Shown here piece by piece: positions 14,958 to 22,144 of a stretch of 61,068 bases of DNA. The notes below the pieces were generated by a model. That model saw nothing but the letters and a program-made list of their open reading frames with translations. It had not been told where the DNA came from and did no database searches. Source of the DNA: a virus; IMG/VR virus record IMGVR_UViG_3300019487_000034, positions 1 to 61,068 of that record. One strand, given 5' to 3'. A program made the position numbers and the translations under genes. How positions within the stretch are numbered: the stretch's first letter is position 1; each line of letters starts with the position of its first letter.

Positions 14958-15518
14958 GTGAGCACAACACTACCGTCCAAGTCCTCCGCTGCCTACGCTG
15001 CGATCAGAGAGAACGTACTCCCCCTTACGAGGGGCATCGTATTGGTCGTGGATCCCAGCATCGGCAGCCAGTCCTCGCTACCCGGCTGGGCCGTCTACGG
15101 TGGCGGGGATTCACTTCTGGACTCTGGCGTGATCCCGATGGATGTCACTGAGTCACGGCCGTACAGGCTCCGTGCCGTGTACGATAAGCTCGAGAATCTG
15201 ACCACTGCCTGGCAGCCTCACGTCATAGTGTACGAGGAGGTCCCGGTCATGGCGCATGCAGGCCGTAGCCAGGTGTCCCACGCCTCACTGCTGAATGCGG
15301 TGGGTGTAACCCTAGCTGCCACTCATCTGCCCGGCGTGGGCTACGTGGGGATCCAGCCGATCGTGTGGAAGAAGAGGGTCTCTGCGGACTACGTGAAGGG
15401 TGACGAAGCGGATGCGATTGAGATGGGTCAGATTGTGATTGCCATGGCCCACGAGATATTACTGAAGGATCCTCCGAGGAAGTATCGTACGGCTAGGGAG
15501 GGGGGAGATGAAGCGTAA
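14958..15518 (+). CDS. RuvC-like Holliday junction resolvase
   Basis: A 186-residue protein of the RNase H/RuvC fold, begun by GTG at 14958 behind AGTAGGAGA. VLVVDPSIGS (28-37) gives Asp32, IVYEEVP (90-96) gives Glu93 or Glu94, and KGDEADAIEMG (147-157) gives the C-terminal acidic cluster Asp149/Asp152. GWAVYGGG and LLDSGVI form the expected first strands. It probably resolves replication and recombination intermediates before packaging. Confidence 0.78.
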   Translation: MSTTLPSKSSAAYAAIRENVLPLTRGIVLVVDPSIGSQSSLPGWAVYGGGDSLLDSGVIPMDVTESRPYRLRAVYDKLENLTTAWQPHVIVYEEVPVMAHAGRSQVSHASLLNAVGVTLAATHLPGVGYVGIQPIVWKKRVSADYVKGDEADAIEMGQIVIAMAHEILLKDPPRKYRTAREGGDEA

Positions 15519-15855
15519 CCCACTGCCGGAAACAGTGAGTGTACTGGGCGTCCCCTTCCGGGTACTGATAGTGGATGAGGTGGATGACCAGGACTCCTCC
15601 GGGGAAACATGTGGGGAGCATCGGCACATCAAGATCGCCTCCTCCCAGGATACACGCAGACGCTGGACCACGTTTGCCCTGCATGAGTACCTACATGCGG
15701 CTCTTGTAATCAATGGGGTCCATTCGGTCCTCGGCGAGGAACTCGAGGAGGTGATAGTGCAATCCCTAGAGCATGCACTCGAGCAACTATTACTGACCCA
15801 CGGCAAGCAACTCCTGGCAGCATTGGCTGTACAGAAGGAGGATATAAATGATTGA
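15508..15855 (+). CDS. Small HExxH metallopeptidase-like protein
   Basis: A 115-residue protein. FALHEYLHAAL holds the zinc motif His59-Glu60-x-x-His63, followed by a Glu-rich helix (GEELEEVIVQSLE) that could give the third ligand. The N-terminal strand (GVPFRVLIVDEV) fits compact peptidases like those beside phage replication genes. Substrate unknown; a host regulator or repressor is the usual guess for ImmA-like enzymes. Confidence 0.65.
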   Translation: MKRNPLPETVSVLGVPFRVLIVDEVDDQDSSGETCGEHRHIKIASSQDTRRRWTTFALHEYLHAALVINGVHSVLGEELEEVIVQSLEHALEQLLLTHGKQLLAALAVQKEDIND

Positions 15856-16267
15856 ACTAGTGACTAGGATTCATCTATTCGACAGAACATATCAACAGCG
15901 AATCAATACCATCGAGGTGAATCAGCAGATGGAACTCCCGGATTGGATGGTTGACGACCGTATGCCACAAGTATACGCTCCCTATTTTGAACTCAAGGGG
16001 AGAACGGTCAGTCCTGGTGGAACCGAGGCGCAGTATGCGCACAACTCAGCTCCACCTATTGTTGTTGCTACAAGGTTAACATACCTACTGAAGCTGTCCG
16101 TTCCAGGATCTGGTTTAGAGCTAGTTCATGTCGGGATTCCGTGGGGAGATTTGCCCGGGTTATCAATGAGTACCGAGGAGCCCGAGTGCGCCTGCGATAT
16201 CCGGGCACTGATGTCATCAGGCCATAACAGTGGCTGTCAGTACCTACAGTGGAAGAGGAGCAAGTGA
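15848..16267 (+). CDS. Unknown protein
   Basis: A 139-residue protein starting MIELVTRIHLFDRTYQQ, overlapping the previous gene by 8 bases. Beta-like at the N-terminus, with a late ECACDIRALMSSGHNSGC segment that may bind metal. No family recognised. Confidence 0.55.
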   Translation: MIELVTRIHLFDRTYQQRINTIEVNQQMELPDWMVDDRMPQVYAPYFELKGRTVSPGGTEAQYAHNSAPPIVVATRLTYLLKLSVPGSGLELVHVGIPWGDLPGLSMSTEEPECACDIRALMSSGHNSGCQYLQWKRSK

Positions 16268-16515
16268 GTTACCGATATGTATCCAGCATCATCTGTCCCC
16301 ACTGTGCCGATAGGGTCTGGTCCCGGTATGGTCACGACATGAGGTACTGCTTCTGTCAATACTGCTTCATCGATGGGGGACGGGCCTATACTCGGGTGGG
16401 TTATGGGGGTACCGATTGGCCCGAACCCTGGACCCCTCCAGTATTATCGAAGATGCGTGTACCAACGGCCGAACTGGCTCCGTATCAGAGGGTGACGAGC
16501 AGATGGCCCTACTAG
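16264..16515 (+). CDS. Zinc-finger-like small protein
   Basis: An 83-residue protein begun by GTG (GTGA overlap). SIICPHC and CFCQYCF contain two Cys pairs about 17 residues apart, consistent with a zinc ribbon. The C-terminal half is Pro/Trp-rich. Role unknown. Confidence 0.55.
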   Translation: MSYRYVSSIICPHCADRVWSRYGHDMRYCFCQYCFIDGGRAYTRVGYGGTDWPEPWTPPVLSKMRVPTAELAPYQRVTSRWPY

Positions 16516-16787
16516 CTTATCTTGGAAGGTCCAACGCTGTCATAATTATCCTGTTACTATCGGCATGTGCAACCCCATACCGCTACTCGGATACTCGGTA
16601 CCCCGGGTGTGAGTTGGTTCAACCGCTAATGGTGGATATGACCGGGTTGGGCTGGGATGATACCATATCCCGTACCACTATTGACCGGGCACGACACGTG
16701 TGCTACTATCGGTATCGAGGTTGCCTGTCGAAGATAACCCGCACAATGGAGTACTCCTTCCGGGTACTCTGCAGACGAACGAAGTGA
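16503..16787 (+). CDS. Small lipoprotein
   Basis: A 94-residue protein with an N-terminal membrane segment ending in a lipobox: VIIILLLSAC, with Cys22 as the lipidation site. The mature part has five further Cys, suggesting disulfides in the periplasm. Followed 20 bases later by a second lipoprotein. It could be an outer spanin subunit or a superinfection-exclusion lipoprotein. Its 3' end forms half of a hairpin described at 16749-16793. Confidence 0.65.
   Translation: MALLAYLGRSNAVIIILLLSACATPYRYSDTRYPGCELVQPLMVDMTGLGWDDTISRTTIDRARHVCYYRYRGCLSKITRTMEYSFRVLCRRTK
16681..16709 (+). promoter_or_regulatory. Candidate rightward promoter
   Basis: TTGACC (16681-16686), 17-base spacer, TACTAT (16704-16709) preceded by TGC (extended -10). 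Lies within the first lipoprotein gene, about 100 bases before the second. Confidence 0.35.
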
Positions 16788-16793
16788 GTCTGC
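16749..16793 (+). ncRNA. Double hairpin, GAACGAAGTGA loop (copy A)
   Basis: First hairpin GAGTAC/GTACTC (16749-16769). Second hairpin GCAGAC (16771-16776), 11-base loop GAACGAAGTGA, GTCTGC (16788-16793), a perfect 6-bp stem. The stop codon of the upstream lipoprotein lies in the loop, and AGGAGG for the next gene follows. Related elements are at 17068, 20646 and 21280. Confidence 0.5.
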
Positions 16794-16807
16794 TAGGAGG
16801 AGCCAGT

Positions 16808-17029
16808 ATGTTTCGCATAGGCAACATAGTGATCAGTGTACTACTGTGGACCGGAATCGTGATCCTGACCAGTTGCATGATGACTGACCCCAGTCAATGG
16901 CGCCCCGAGCAGCACATGATGATGAGTCGCAACTGCCGGATCGTGTGTAAGCCCGGGCAGGTTCTCCGATATGACTCAACTGATGGTTCATGTGATTGCC
17001 AGCCGAGTCAACCTAGACCACGCAAGTAA
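16808..17029 (+). CDS. Small lipoprotein
   Basis: A 73-residue protein. MFRIGNIVISVLLWTGIVIL precedes a TSC lipobox with Cys23. The mature part is about 50 residues with three more Cys and a Pro-rich end. AGGAGG precedes the ATG. Together with the preceding lipoprotein it forms a pair, perhaps for lysis or exclusion. Confidence 0.65.
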   Translation: MFRIGNIVISVLLWTGIVILTSCMMTDPSQWRPEQHMMMSRNCRIVCKPGQVLRYDSTDGSCDCQPSQPRPRK

Positions 17030-17067
17030 TAGCTGGGGTCACGGCTCGTGCGATTGTCAACCAACCG

Positions 17068-17101
17068 GTCGTCGTCGAGACGACTAGCGAACGGAGTGAG
17101 C
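17068..17101 (+). ncRNA. Double hairpin, GAACGGAGTGA loop (copy B)
   Basis: First hairpin GTCGTC, loop GTCGA, GACGAC (17068-17084). Second element GC-GAACGGAGTGA-GC (17087-17101). It ends one base before the CYTH start codon, so GGAG in the loop would also be the ribosome-binding site. Confidence 0.5.
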
Positions 17102-17102
17102 A

Positions 17103-17663
17103 ATGGGTCACAGAAACAGAGAGATTGAACTGAAGATGCTCGTGCCGGGAACCTACACTCACATCTGCGAGGAACTGGACAGGATACTCTCAGACGAGAA
17201 ACCGCAGATACGGACTGGTAGTTCCCTTGACACCTACTGGACCATTCATGATGGGCGTGCAGAAGCACAGTTCCTCCGGGTCCGTGAGCGTGACGGGATC
17301 CGGCAGATCACCGCCAAGGGCAAGGACCGGGGTACCAACGTCAACCGCATTGAGGTTGACATTGATTCCACCAGTGAGACCCATCGGATTCACCGCCTAC
17401 TCCGGTGTGTCCTGGGGAAGCCCGCCGGTGTAGTGCAGAAGGTGTACAAGGTGTGGGAGCTAGAGTCCGAATATGACACCGTATGCGCCTACGAGGTATT
17501 GGAACCAGAGAATAAGCTGGGCATGGTTATCGAAGTTGAGGCACGTACCGAGGAGCGCATGCGGGAACTTGAAATGCTAGTACGGGGGGCCATCCCCGGA
17601 GTGCAGACTGCACCGGGTAGTCTATATGAGTTGTTGATCGCCAAGAGTGTACCAATCAAATGA
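17103..17663 (+). CDS. CYTH-domain protein (triphosphate tunnel fold)
   Basis: A 186-residue protein with the signature EIELK (Glu7, Glu9, Lys11), the ExExK motif of CYTH enzymes, which include CyaB adenylate cyclases, thiamine triphosphatases and inorganic triphosphatases. Alternating charged strands follow, such as AQFLRVRERDG, RQITAKGKD and NRIEVDID, as expected for the tunnel. YEVLEPENKLGMVIEVE supplies the late acidic pair. It probably hydrolyses a triphosphate compound; substrate cannot be told from sequence. Its start is controlled by the hairpin copy B region. Confidence 0.78.
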   Translation: MGHRNREIELKMLVPGTYTHICEELDRILSDEKPQIRTGSSLDTYWTIHDGRAEAQFLRVRERDGIRQITAKGKDRGTNVNRIEVDIDSTSETHRIHRLLRCVLGKPAGVVQKVYKVWELESEYDTVCAYEVLEPENKLGMVIEVEARTEERMRELEMLVRGAIPGVQTAPGSLYELLIAKSVPIK

Positions 17664-17675
17664 AGGAGTGAGGAG

Positions 17676-17930
17676 ATGCCCACTGTAACAATCAAGTTCA
17701 CCCTACCCGAGGAACGGGACGAGTACGAGATGGCTAACCGAGCCATGGCCATGGCCATTGCTATTGAGCAGATTGGCAATGAGGTGTTCCGACCCGCCCG
17801 GAAGCACGGTTACCCGGAGCAGGAACTGGCTTCTCTCCTCGAGAAGTGTGGGGATGCAGGCCCGGAATTGGTATCTGCTCTGGAACAGAAGTACTATGAG
17901 ATTCTACGTGAGAATAATGCCGTGGGCTAA
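17676..17930 (+). CDS. Conserved small phage protein
   Basis: An 84-residue helical protein, VTIKFTLPEERDEYEMANRA onward. The opening strand and the LPEERDE(Y/F)E motif recall a widespread uncharacterised phage family. Good site (GGAGTGAGGAG) before the ATG. Confidence 0.6.
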   Translation: MPTVTIKFTLPEERDEYEMANRAMAMAIAIEQIGNEVFRPARKHGYPEQELASLLEKCGDAGPELVSALEQKYYEILRENNAVG

Positions 17931-17946
17931 CAGGCGAGGAATAGCT

Positions 17947-18153
17947 ATGCCGATGTATACCTGGAAGGATACACGAACTGGAGTCGAAACCGAGGTGGTT
18001 CGCAGTTTCGACGAGTGGGAGCGGCCACCCGAGCGGGACGAGGTTCTGACCCTGAGTGATTCGCAATTCGAGAAGGCCGAATGGGAACGTGTCATCGGTG
18101 CACCAGGTGTTGTCAAGGGTGCGAGATGGGGCGGCGGGAAGGGCCACTGGTAG
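17947..18153 (+). CDS. FmdB-like protein lacking the zinc cysteines
   Basis: A 68-residue protein, MPMYTWKDTRTGVETEVVRS onward. The pattern M-P-x-Y-x-W/Y then EVVRSFDEWERPP follows the FmdB/zinc-ribbon family common in phages, but the metal-binding Cys are absent (KDTRTG where CxxC would be). Basic Gly-rich tail. Weak ribosome-binding site. Confidence 0.5.
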   Translation: MPMYTWKDTRTGVETEVVRSFDEWERPPERDEVLTLSDSQFEKAEWERVIGAPGVVKGARWGGGKGHW

Positions 18154-18207
18154 CAGTGGGTAACTAATCGTGGCCTGCGCCCGTATAACGGACGAGGGGT
18201 ATTGGTA

Positions 18208-18408
18208 ATGTCAGACTTCAAATGTCCACAGTGTCAACATCCGCAGACTTGTCCATGTCCCTCCTGTCAATTGACGAACCCCACGGAGAAGCCCTGGATA
18301 TGTGACGGGGATTTCATATCCTGCGGGAACTGTGGCCTCAAGAGACATTGTGACTGGTGGTTAGATAGAGAATGGGAGTATTATGAATCTGTTGGGAAAC
18401 AAACGTAA
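18208..18408 (+). CDS. Cys-rich zinc-binding protein
   Basis: A 66-residue protein with eight Cys arranged in pairs (CPQC, CPCPSC, then CGNC), a probable double zinc ribbon. The ATG at 18208 is chosen behind GAGGGG; an in-frame TTG two codons upstream is less likely. Overlaps the next gene by 26 bases. Confidence 0.6.
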   Translation: MSDFKCPQCQHPQTCPCPSCQLTNPTEKPWICDGDFISCGNCGLKRHCDWWLDREWEYYESVGKQT

Positions 18409-18652
18409 GCGCACTAACACGTTCACGATCCGAGCATCGGATGGTGCGATCGGTGGTCGACTCAAACGTAATGGCGATCTAGATCTCAGCATCGACGGTC
18501 ACCTCTTCGCCACTATCCCAGGTAACCTCATCCCCGCATTGGCACACTGGCTGTCCTCTGTTAATGGGAGATTTGCTGATGTCCTCGATTCGAAACTACA
18601 AGCCAATGCTGCGATCATTCCCCTATCCTCAGGCAAGAGCCGGACAGAGTGA
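18383..18652 (+). CDS. Small unknown protein
   Basis: An 89-residue protein: basic N-terminus (LLGNKRKRTNTF), then a beta-like centre and hydrophobic helix (LIPALAHWLSSV). Overlaps the helicase gene by 74 bases, so the last 25 residues may be non-essential. No family recognised. Confidence 0.5.
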   Translation: MNLLGNKRKRTNTFTIRASDGAIGGRLKRNGDLDLSIDGHLFATIPGNLIPALAHWLSSVNGRFADVLDSKLQANAAIIPLSSGKSRTE

Positions 18653-20036
18653 ACTCCTCAGAACCCTGGAGCGACTCTGGAATCAGTTCGACGTATTCAT
18701 AATTTGTGCGCCCACGGCCTTCGGGAAGAGTGCCGTATCCCGGACAATTCAGGAGTGGGCCTACTCGGCCTCACTCATTACTCCGACTAATCTACTGGTC
18801 AATCAGTTTCTCACGGAGTTCCCCGAATGTCCCACACTCCACAGACTGGACTCCTACTCTTGCGAGGAGTGGCAAACCAACTGTGCTGAACATCGTGGAA
18901 AGGCTGGAGGATTCTGTCGTGGATGTCCCGCTGCGGCTGACCTAGCCAGAGCCAAGTATCGTCGGGGTCCCGGAATGTACAATTATCACATATATCTAGC
19001 CCATAAGCTCCAACGTCCCACTCTCATTGTGGATGAGGCGCACAATCTAGTTCCCACGCTACAAGACCTGCTCTCCGGTCGTATCTGGATTCACGACTAC
19101 CCGGAGTTGAGTGCGCCACCAGGTACCTCCCATTCAGAGATTCTCCATAGATTGGATAAACTTCCTCCCCATAAGAGGAAACATGTTAAGATTCAGTTAT
19201 TACATGAAGCACTGACCTCGAAGATTCCACACTATGTGATTCAGTACACGACGGATTCATTCAACGGGAAGGGCACGAAGCGTGGAGAACCGGAGGATCG
19301 ACCCTGCATTAAGCTCTACCCAGTAGATATTGGGGATTCATTCGATCTATTCACCAGGGGTGAAACGCAGAAGGTAATACTGATGTCTGCTACCATCGGT
19401 CCCGTCGATGTTACTGAGTTGGGGTTGCAGCGCAAGCGTGTGTGCTACCTCCAGGCGGCTCACCCGATCGCCCCCGATCGCCGTCCCGTACAGTTACTGT
19501 CAATTGAGGACTTGAACCATGAGAATCTTGAGGCTAGTGGCCCTCGATTAGCAGAAGAGATAATCAATATTGCTAACTACCATGCAGGGGAGAAGGGTGT
19601 AATTCACTGCACATATCAACTATCTACCATGTTATCGGAGCATCTAACAGATGTACGATACATCTTCCACGATCGTGAAAACAAGCGAGAACAATACCAG
19701 AAATTCAGAGACCTGGCACCAGAGAGTGGCGCAGTATTGGTTGCCAGTGGTATGTATGAGGGTATTGACCTACCTGACGATCTCGGTAGATGGCAGGTAA
19801 TCGCCAAGGTTCCCTGGCTTAGTCTGGCTGATCCTGCCATTAGATACAAGGCGGATCGGGAACCTGATTATTACAGATGGAGCACCCTGAAGCACCTGAT
19901 CCAGGCCTGTGGACGCATCTGCAGACACGAGGAAGATTATGGAGTTACGTACGTTTTAGATGGAAGCGTGAACCGCCTGTTAGCAGGAAGTGCTCACCTC
20001 TTACCTTCATGGTTCAGTGATGCAATTGTCGAATAG
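18579..20036 (+). CDS. DinG/XPD-like Fe-S helicase
   Basis: A 485-residue superfamily 2 helicase. Walker A APTAFGKS (44-51), DEAH (152-155), and four Cys (95, 102, 113, 116) placed between them as in the XPD/DinG iron-sulfur domain. The C-terminal half has VILMSATIG, GVIHCTYQLS, VASGMYEGIDLPDD and QACGRICRHEEDYG, motifs IV-VI. Start at 18579 follows GGGAG; an in-frame ATG at 18564 adds five residues. Probably the phage's own 5'-3' DNA or R-loop helicase. Its C-terminal end is partly duplicated just downstream. Confidence 0.85.
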   Translation: MSSIRNYKPMLRSFPYPQARAGQSELLRTLERLWNQFDVFIICAPTAFGKSAVSRTIQEWAYSASLITPTNLLVNQFLTEFPECPTLHRLDSYSCEEWQTNCAEHRGKAGGFCRGCPAAADLARAKYRRGPGMYNYHIYLAHKLQRPTLIVDEAHNLVPTLQDLLSGRIWIHDYPELSAPPGTSHSEILHRLDKLPPHKRKHVKIQLLHEALTSKIPHYVIQYTTDSFNGKGTKRGEPEDRPCIKLYPVDIGDSFDLFTRGETQKVILMSATIGPVDVTELGLQRKRVCYLQAAHPIAPDRRPVQLLSIEDLNHENLEASGPRLAEEIINIANYHAGEKGVIHCTYQLSTMLSEHLTDVRYIFHDRENKREQYQKFRDLAPESGAVLVASGMYEGIDLPDDLGRWQVIAKVPWLSLADPAIRYKADREPDYYRWSTLKHLIQACGRICRHEEDYGVTYVLDGSVNRLLAGSAHLLPSWFSDAIVE

Positions 20037-20151
20037 ATCGGGAGGGTTCGCCAGCATCCAAAACGATCTTGACGGATCTGTCGAACGTCTGATAGATTCA
20101 TCTCACCATCTCATTCCGGGATGGTTTGCCGAGGCAATCAATGCGGGATGA
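20020..20151 (+). pseudogene. Duplicated fragment of helicase C-terminus
   Basis: A frame open from ATG 20020 to TGA 20149-20151 reads LDGSVERLIDSSHHLIPGWF and AEAINAG. The helicase itself ends LDGSVNRLLAGSAHLLPSWF, then SDAIVE. The two align over about 25 residues with the same spacing, so a second, diverged 3' end of the gene sits immediately behind the complete one. It may be a relic of recombination that swapped helicase ends; translation is possible but unproven. Confidence 0.6.
20069..20098 (+). promoter_or_regulatory. Weak candidate rightward promoter
   Basis: TTGACG (20069-20074), 18-base spacer, TAGATT (20093-20098) preceded by TGA (extended -10). Lies in the duplicated helicase fragment, 84 bases before the next gene. 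Confidence 0.25.
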
Positions 20152-20181
20152 TGAGCCGCTACTGACAAGGGGAACTCTTCT

Positions 20182-20688
20182 ATGCCTTCTTGGAATATCA
20201 TTACTGCTGGTACCGGGTGGGGTACTGGTGACGCTGATTGCCCTGTTATGTCAGAAACTCCACTATTGGTGGACCACCCGATTGTGAATACTGGTACCCA
20301 GGTGAATGCCACTACGGCAACTATTCAGCAGGCACTGACCGCAGGTCCAGCACTTAAGTTTGATACTGCTAAGGTGAGGCTCGAGCTTCTCTCTGTACCC
20401 GCTATGGAGGCTATTGCCGAAGTGATGACCTTCGGTGCCCGCAAGTATGCAGCTCACAACTGGCGCAAGGGATTCGAGTGGTCTCGCCTATTCGGTGCAC
20501 TACTCCGGCACACGTTCGCCGCAATGAGGGGCGAGGACCGAGACCCGGAGTCCGGTCTCCTCCATCTGGCTCATGCCGGTTGCTGTGTCATGTTCCTATT
20601 GGAGCATGTCCTCTGCAAGCTGGGTACGGATGACCGGTATAAGTCGATTGTCGTCGAGACAATCCCGAACGAAGTGAGGGGGAAGTGA
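20182..20688 (+). CDS. dATP/dGTP pyrophosphohydrolase-like (MazZ/DUF5664)
   Basis: A 168-residue protein. Residues 59-141 match the DUF5664/MazG-related family: KFDTAKVRLELLSVPAMEAI, FGARKYAAHNW, LLRHTFAAMRGEDRDPESG and HLAHAGCC. The acidic residues Glu118, Asp119, Asp121 and Glu123 and His128 would bind magnesium. In Z-genome phages such enzymes supply dGMP for diaminopurine synthesis, but no PurZ is visible, so simple nucleotide-pool control is likelier. The first 55 residues are unrelated and Thr-rich. Its 3' end forms hairpin copy C. Confidence 0.7.
   Translation: MPSWNIITAGTGWGTGDADCPVMSETPLLVDHPIVNTGTQVNATTATIQQALTAGPALKFDTAKVRLELLSVPAMEAIAEVMTFGARKYAAHNWRKGFEWSRLFGALLRHTFAAMRGEDRDPESGLLHLAHAGCCVMFLLEHVLCKLGTDDRYKSIVVETIPNEVRGK
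20646..20679 (+). ncRNA. Double hairpin, GAACGAAGTGA loop (copy C)
   Basis: First hairpin GATTGTC, loop GTCGA, GACAATC (20646-20664), 7 bp. Second element CC-GAACGAAGTGA-GG (20665-20679). Lies at the end of the MazZ-like coding region, five bases before the next GTG start. Confidence 0.5.
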
Positions 20689-21032
20689 ACCTCATCAGTA
20701 TTGACATTCAATGCGGAGTCTGCGAACATGTTTTCGACGATCTGGTCCAACGTCCTCCGGCGGATTTCGGGATTCCTGCGTATGTCTGCACCGCCTGCGG
20801 CTCCGAGGCGTATCGTATTCCTTCTGCGCCGAGGGTACTCCGAGCCTCTCATCCCGATGGATACTCCCGAGGACCCGGATACCAGTCAATGAAGGAAGCT
20901 GCAAAGCTCAGGGCCGCACGTGCCAACCTACCGAACACGGATGCTGCTCGGGCAGATATTAATTCTGAGATTCGGAAGGTGGAGAAGGCAGCCGGTCGTG
21001 GCTATGTGAAGAAAGAGAAGGGACAGAAATGA
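20685..21032 (+). CDS. Zinc-ribbon protein
   Basis: A 115-residue protein begun by GTG (GTGA overlap). CGVC (10-13) and CTAC (35-38) form an FmdB-like zinc ribbon; the C-terminal half is a basic helix (RADINSEIRKVEKAAGRG). GGGGGAA precedes the start, next to hairpin copy C. Confidence 0.6.
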   Translation: MNLISIDIQCGVCEHVFDDLVQRPPADFGIPAYVCTACGSEAYRIPSAPRVLRASHPDGYSRGPGYQSMKEAAKLRAARANLPNTDAARADINSEIRKVEKAAGRGYVKKEKGQK

Positions 21033-21274
21033 ATAATGTCAAGCAGGCACTACTCGAGTTAGTCAATTTACAGAAGCAGCGAATCGTTCAGCTGGAGAGC
21101 CAGGTACGCCACATGGCCCGGGATCTATGTCACACTCAAGACCCCACCTACTATTCTGCATTTGCTTCTGAGATCGGAGATGTGATACGTATTAGGGGAG
21201 AGGACTGGAAACTCCTCAGTAAGAATCGCAATGAGTGTACTATCACATTGAAACTGATCGAGTCTAAACAGTAA
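21029..21274 (+). CDS. Small helical protein, unknown
   Basis: An 81-residue protein with an N-terminal coiled-coil-like helix (LVNLQKQRIVQLESQVRHM) and a beta-like C-terminus. Overlaps the previous stop (ATGA). Confidence 0.55.
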   Translation: MNNVKQALLELVNLQKQRIVQLESQVRHMARDLCHTQDPTYYSAFASEIGDVIRIRGEDWKLLSKNRNECTITLKLIESKQ

Positions 21275-21279
21275 CAGTG

Positions 21280-21316
21280 CTCGCCGTCGAGGCGAGTCCC
21301 AGCGAACGGAGTGAGC
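21280..21316 (+). ncRNA. Double hairpin, GAACGGAGTGA loop (copy D)
   Basis: First hairpin CTCGCC, loop GTCGA, GGCGAG (21280-21296). Second element GC-GAACGGAGTGA-GC (21302-21316). It occupies the 45-base gap between two genes and ends three bases before the ATG at 21320. Stem 1 differs in sequence from copies B and C but pairs perfectly. Confidence 0.5.
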
Positions 21317-21319
21317 GGT

Positions 21320-21595
21320 ATGAATGATGGATACCTTGCTAGACTGAAGCTTGTGGAACAACAGATCACTGTGATGCGCTCCGATATGAACAAGGCGCTC
21401 AATGAGGTCATGGACACAATAACCAAGATGATGACCGCCCATCGCATGTTCCAGATCTACATCGATGAGAACCTGAGGGAACTTCGGGATAAGGCAGGAC
21501 TCTCAGGTTCGCTTCTCACAGATGGTCTCGCCTCGACCGAGGATACGTCATCGATGGCGCCCTCGACGGGCGATGTCGGAGGCAAGGAGTTATGA
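21320..21595 (+). CDS. Coiled-coil protein, unknown
   Basis: A 91-residue protein: long helix to about residue 60 (LKLVEQQITVMRSDMNKALN), then a Ser/Thr/Gly-rich tail. Start 21320 fits GGAG at 21308-21311. Four bases of overlap with the collagen-like gene (ATGA) suggest joint expression. Confidence 0.55.
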   Translation: MNDGYLARLKLVEQQITVMRSDMNKALNEVMDTITKMMTAHRMFQIYIDENLRELRDKAGLSGSLLTDGLASTEDTSSMAPSTGDVGGKEL

Positions 21596-22128
21596 TCCCC
21601 GAATTTGGTCGGGTCATGATTGGCTGGTATATCCTGTTCCTCCTCCTACTTGTCACCACTGGCTGTGGCTATGATGAGTGGAGAGAGACCGACTGTTACG
21701 ATGGCTGTGAACCCCCGGAGGAATATCCAGATGACCAAGATAGCGAAACCCGCAGTGTTACTGTGGTCGGACCTGCAGGGCCTACGGGTCCGACTGGACC
21801 GAGTGGTAAAAGGGGGCGGACCGGGGATCCAGGAGTTGCTGGCAAACCTGGACGAGATGGAACTGATGGTGCTCCGGGGACAGCTGGTGCAGATGGTCAG
21901 CCAGGTCCAGTGGGTACTCCAGGCGCACAGGGCGAGGAAGGGCCCGTAGGGCCGACTGGTGAGGAAGGGCCGGTGGGGGATACGGGGCCACAGGGCGAGG
22001 AGGGTGGTAGCTGCACTACGTATTACATCAATGGAAATCAGGACTGCGGTGTGGTGATCGAGTGCGAGGATGGAACACTGACAGAGATTCCCGGTAAGAA
22101 GTATAATAGGCCAATCTGTGCACACTGA
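21592..22128 (+). CDS. Collagen-like lipoprotein
   Basis: A 178-residue exported protein. A membrane segment (WYILFLLLLVTTGC) ends in a lipobox with Cys25. After an acidic Cys-containing spacer, residues 60-137 are 26 uninterrupted Gly-X-Y triplets, many of the GPT, GDP, GEE and GPV kind, enough for a collagen-like triple helix. A small C-terminal knob with Cys follows (GGSCTTYYINGNQDCGV). Phage collagens are usually tail-fibre parts; lipid anchoring in the host envelope would be different and suggests a surface modification or exclusion role. Confidence 0.75.
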   Translation: MIPEFGRVMIGWYILFLLLLVTTGCGYDEWRETDCYDGCEPPEEYPDDQDSETRSVTVVGPAGPTGPTGPSGKRGRTGDPGVAGKPGRDGTDGAPGTAGADGQPGPVGTPGAQGEEGPVGPTGEEGPVGDTGPQGEEGGSCTTYYINGNQDCGVVIECEDGTLTEIPGKKYNRPICAH

Positions 22129-22144
22129 CCAACGAGGAGATAAC

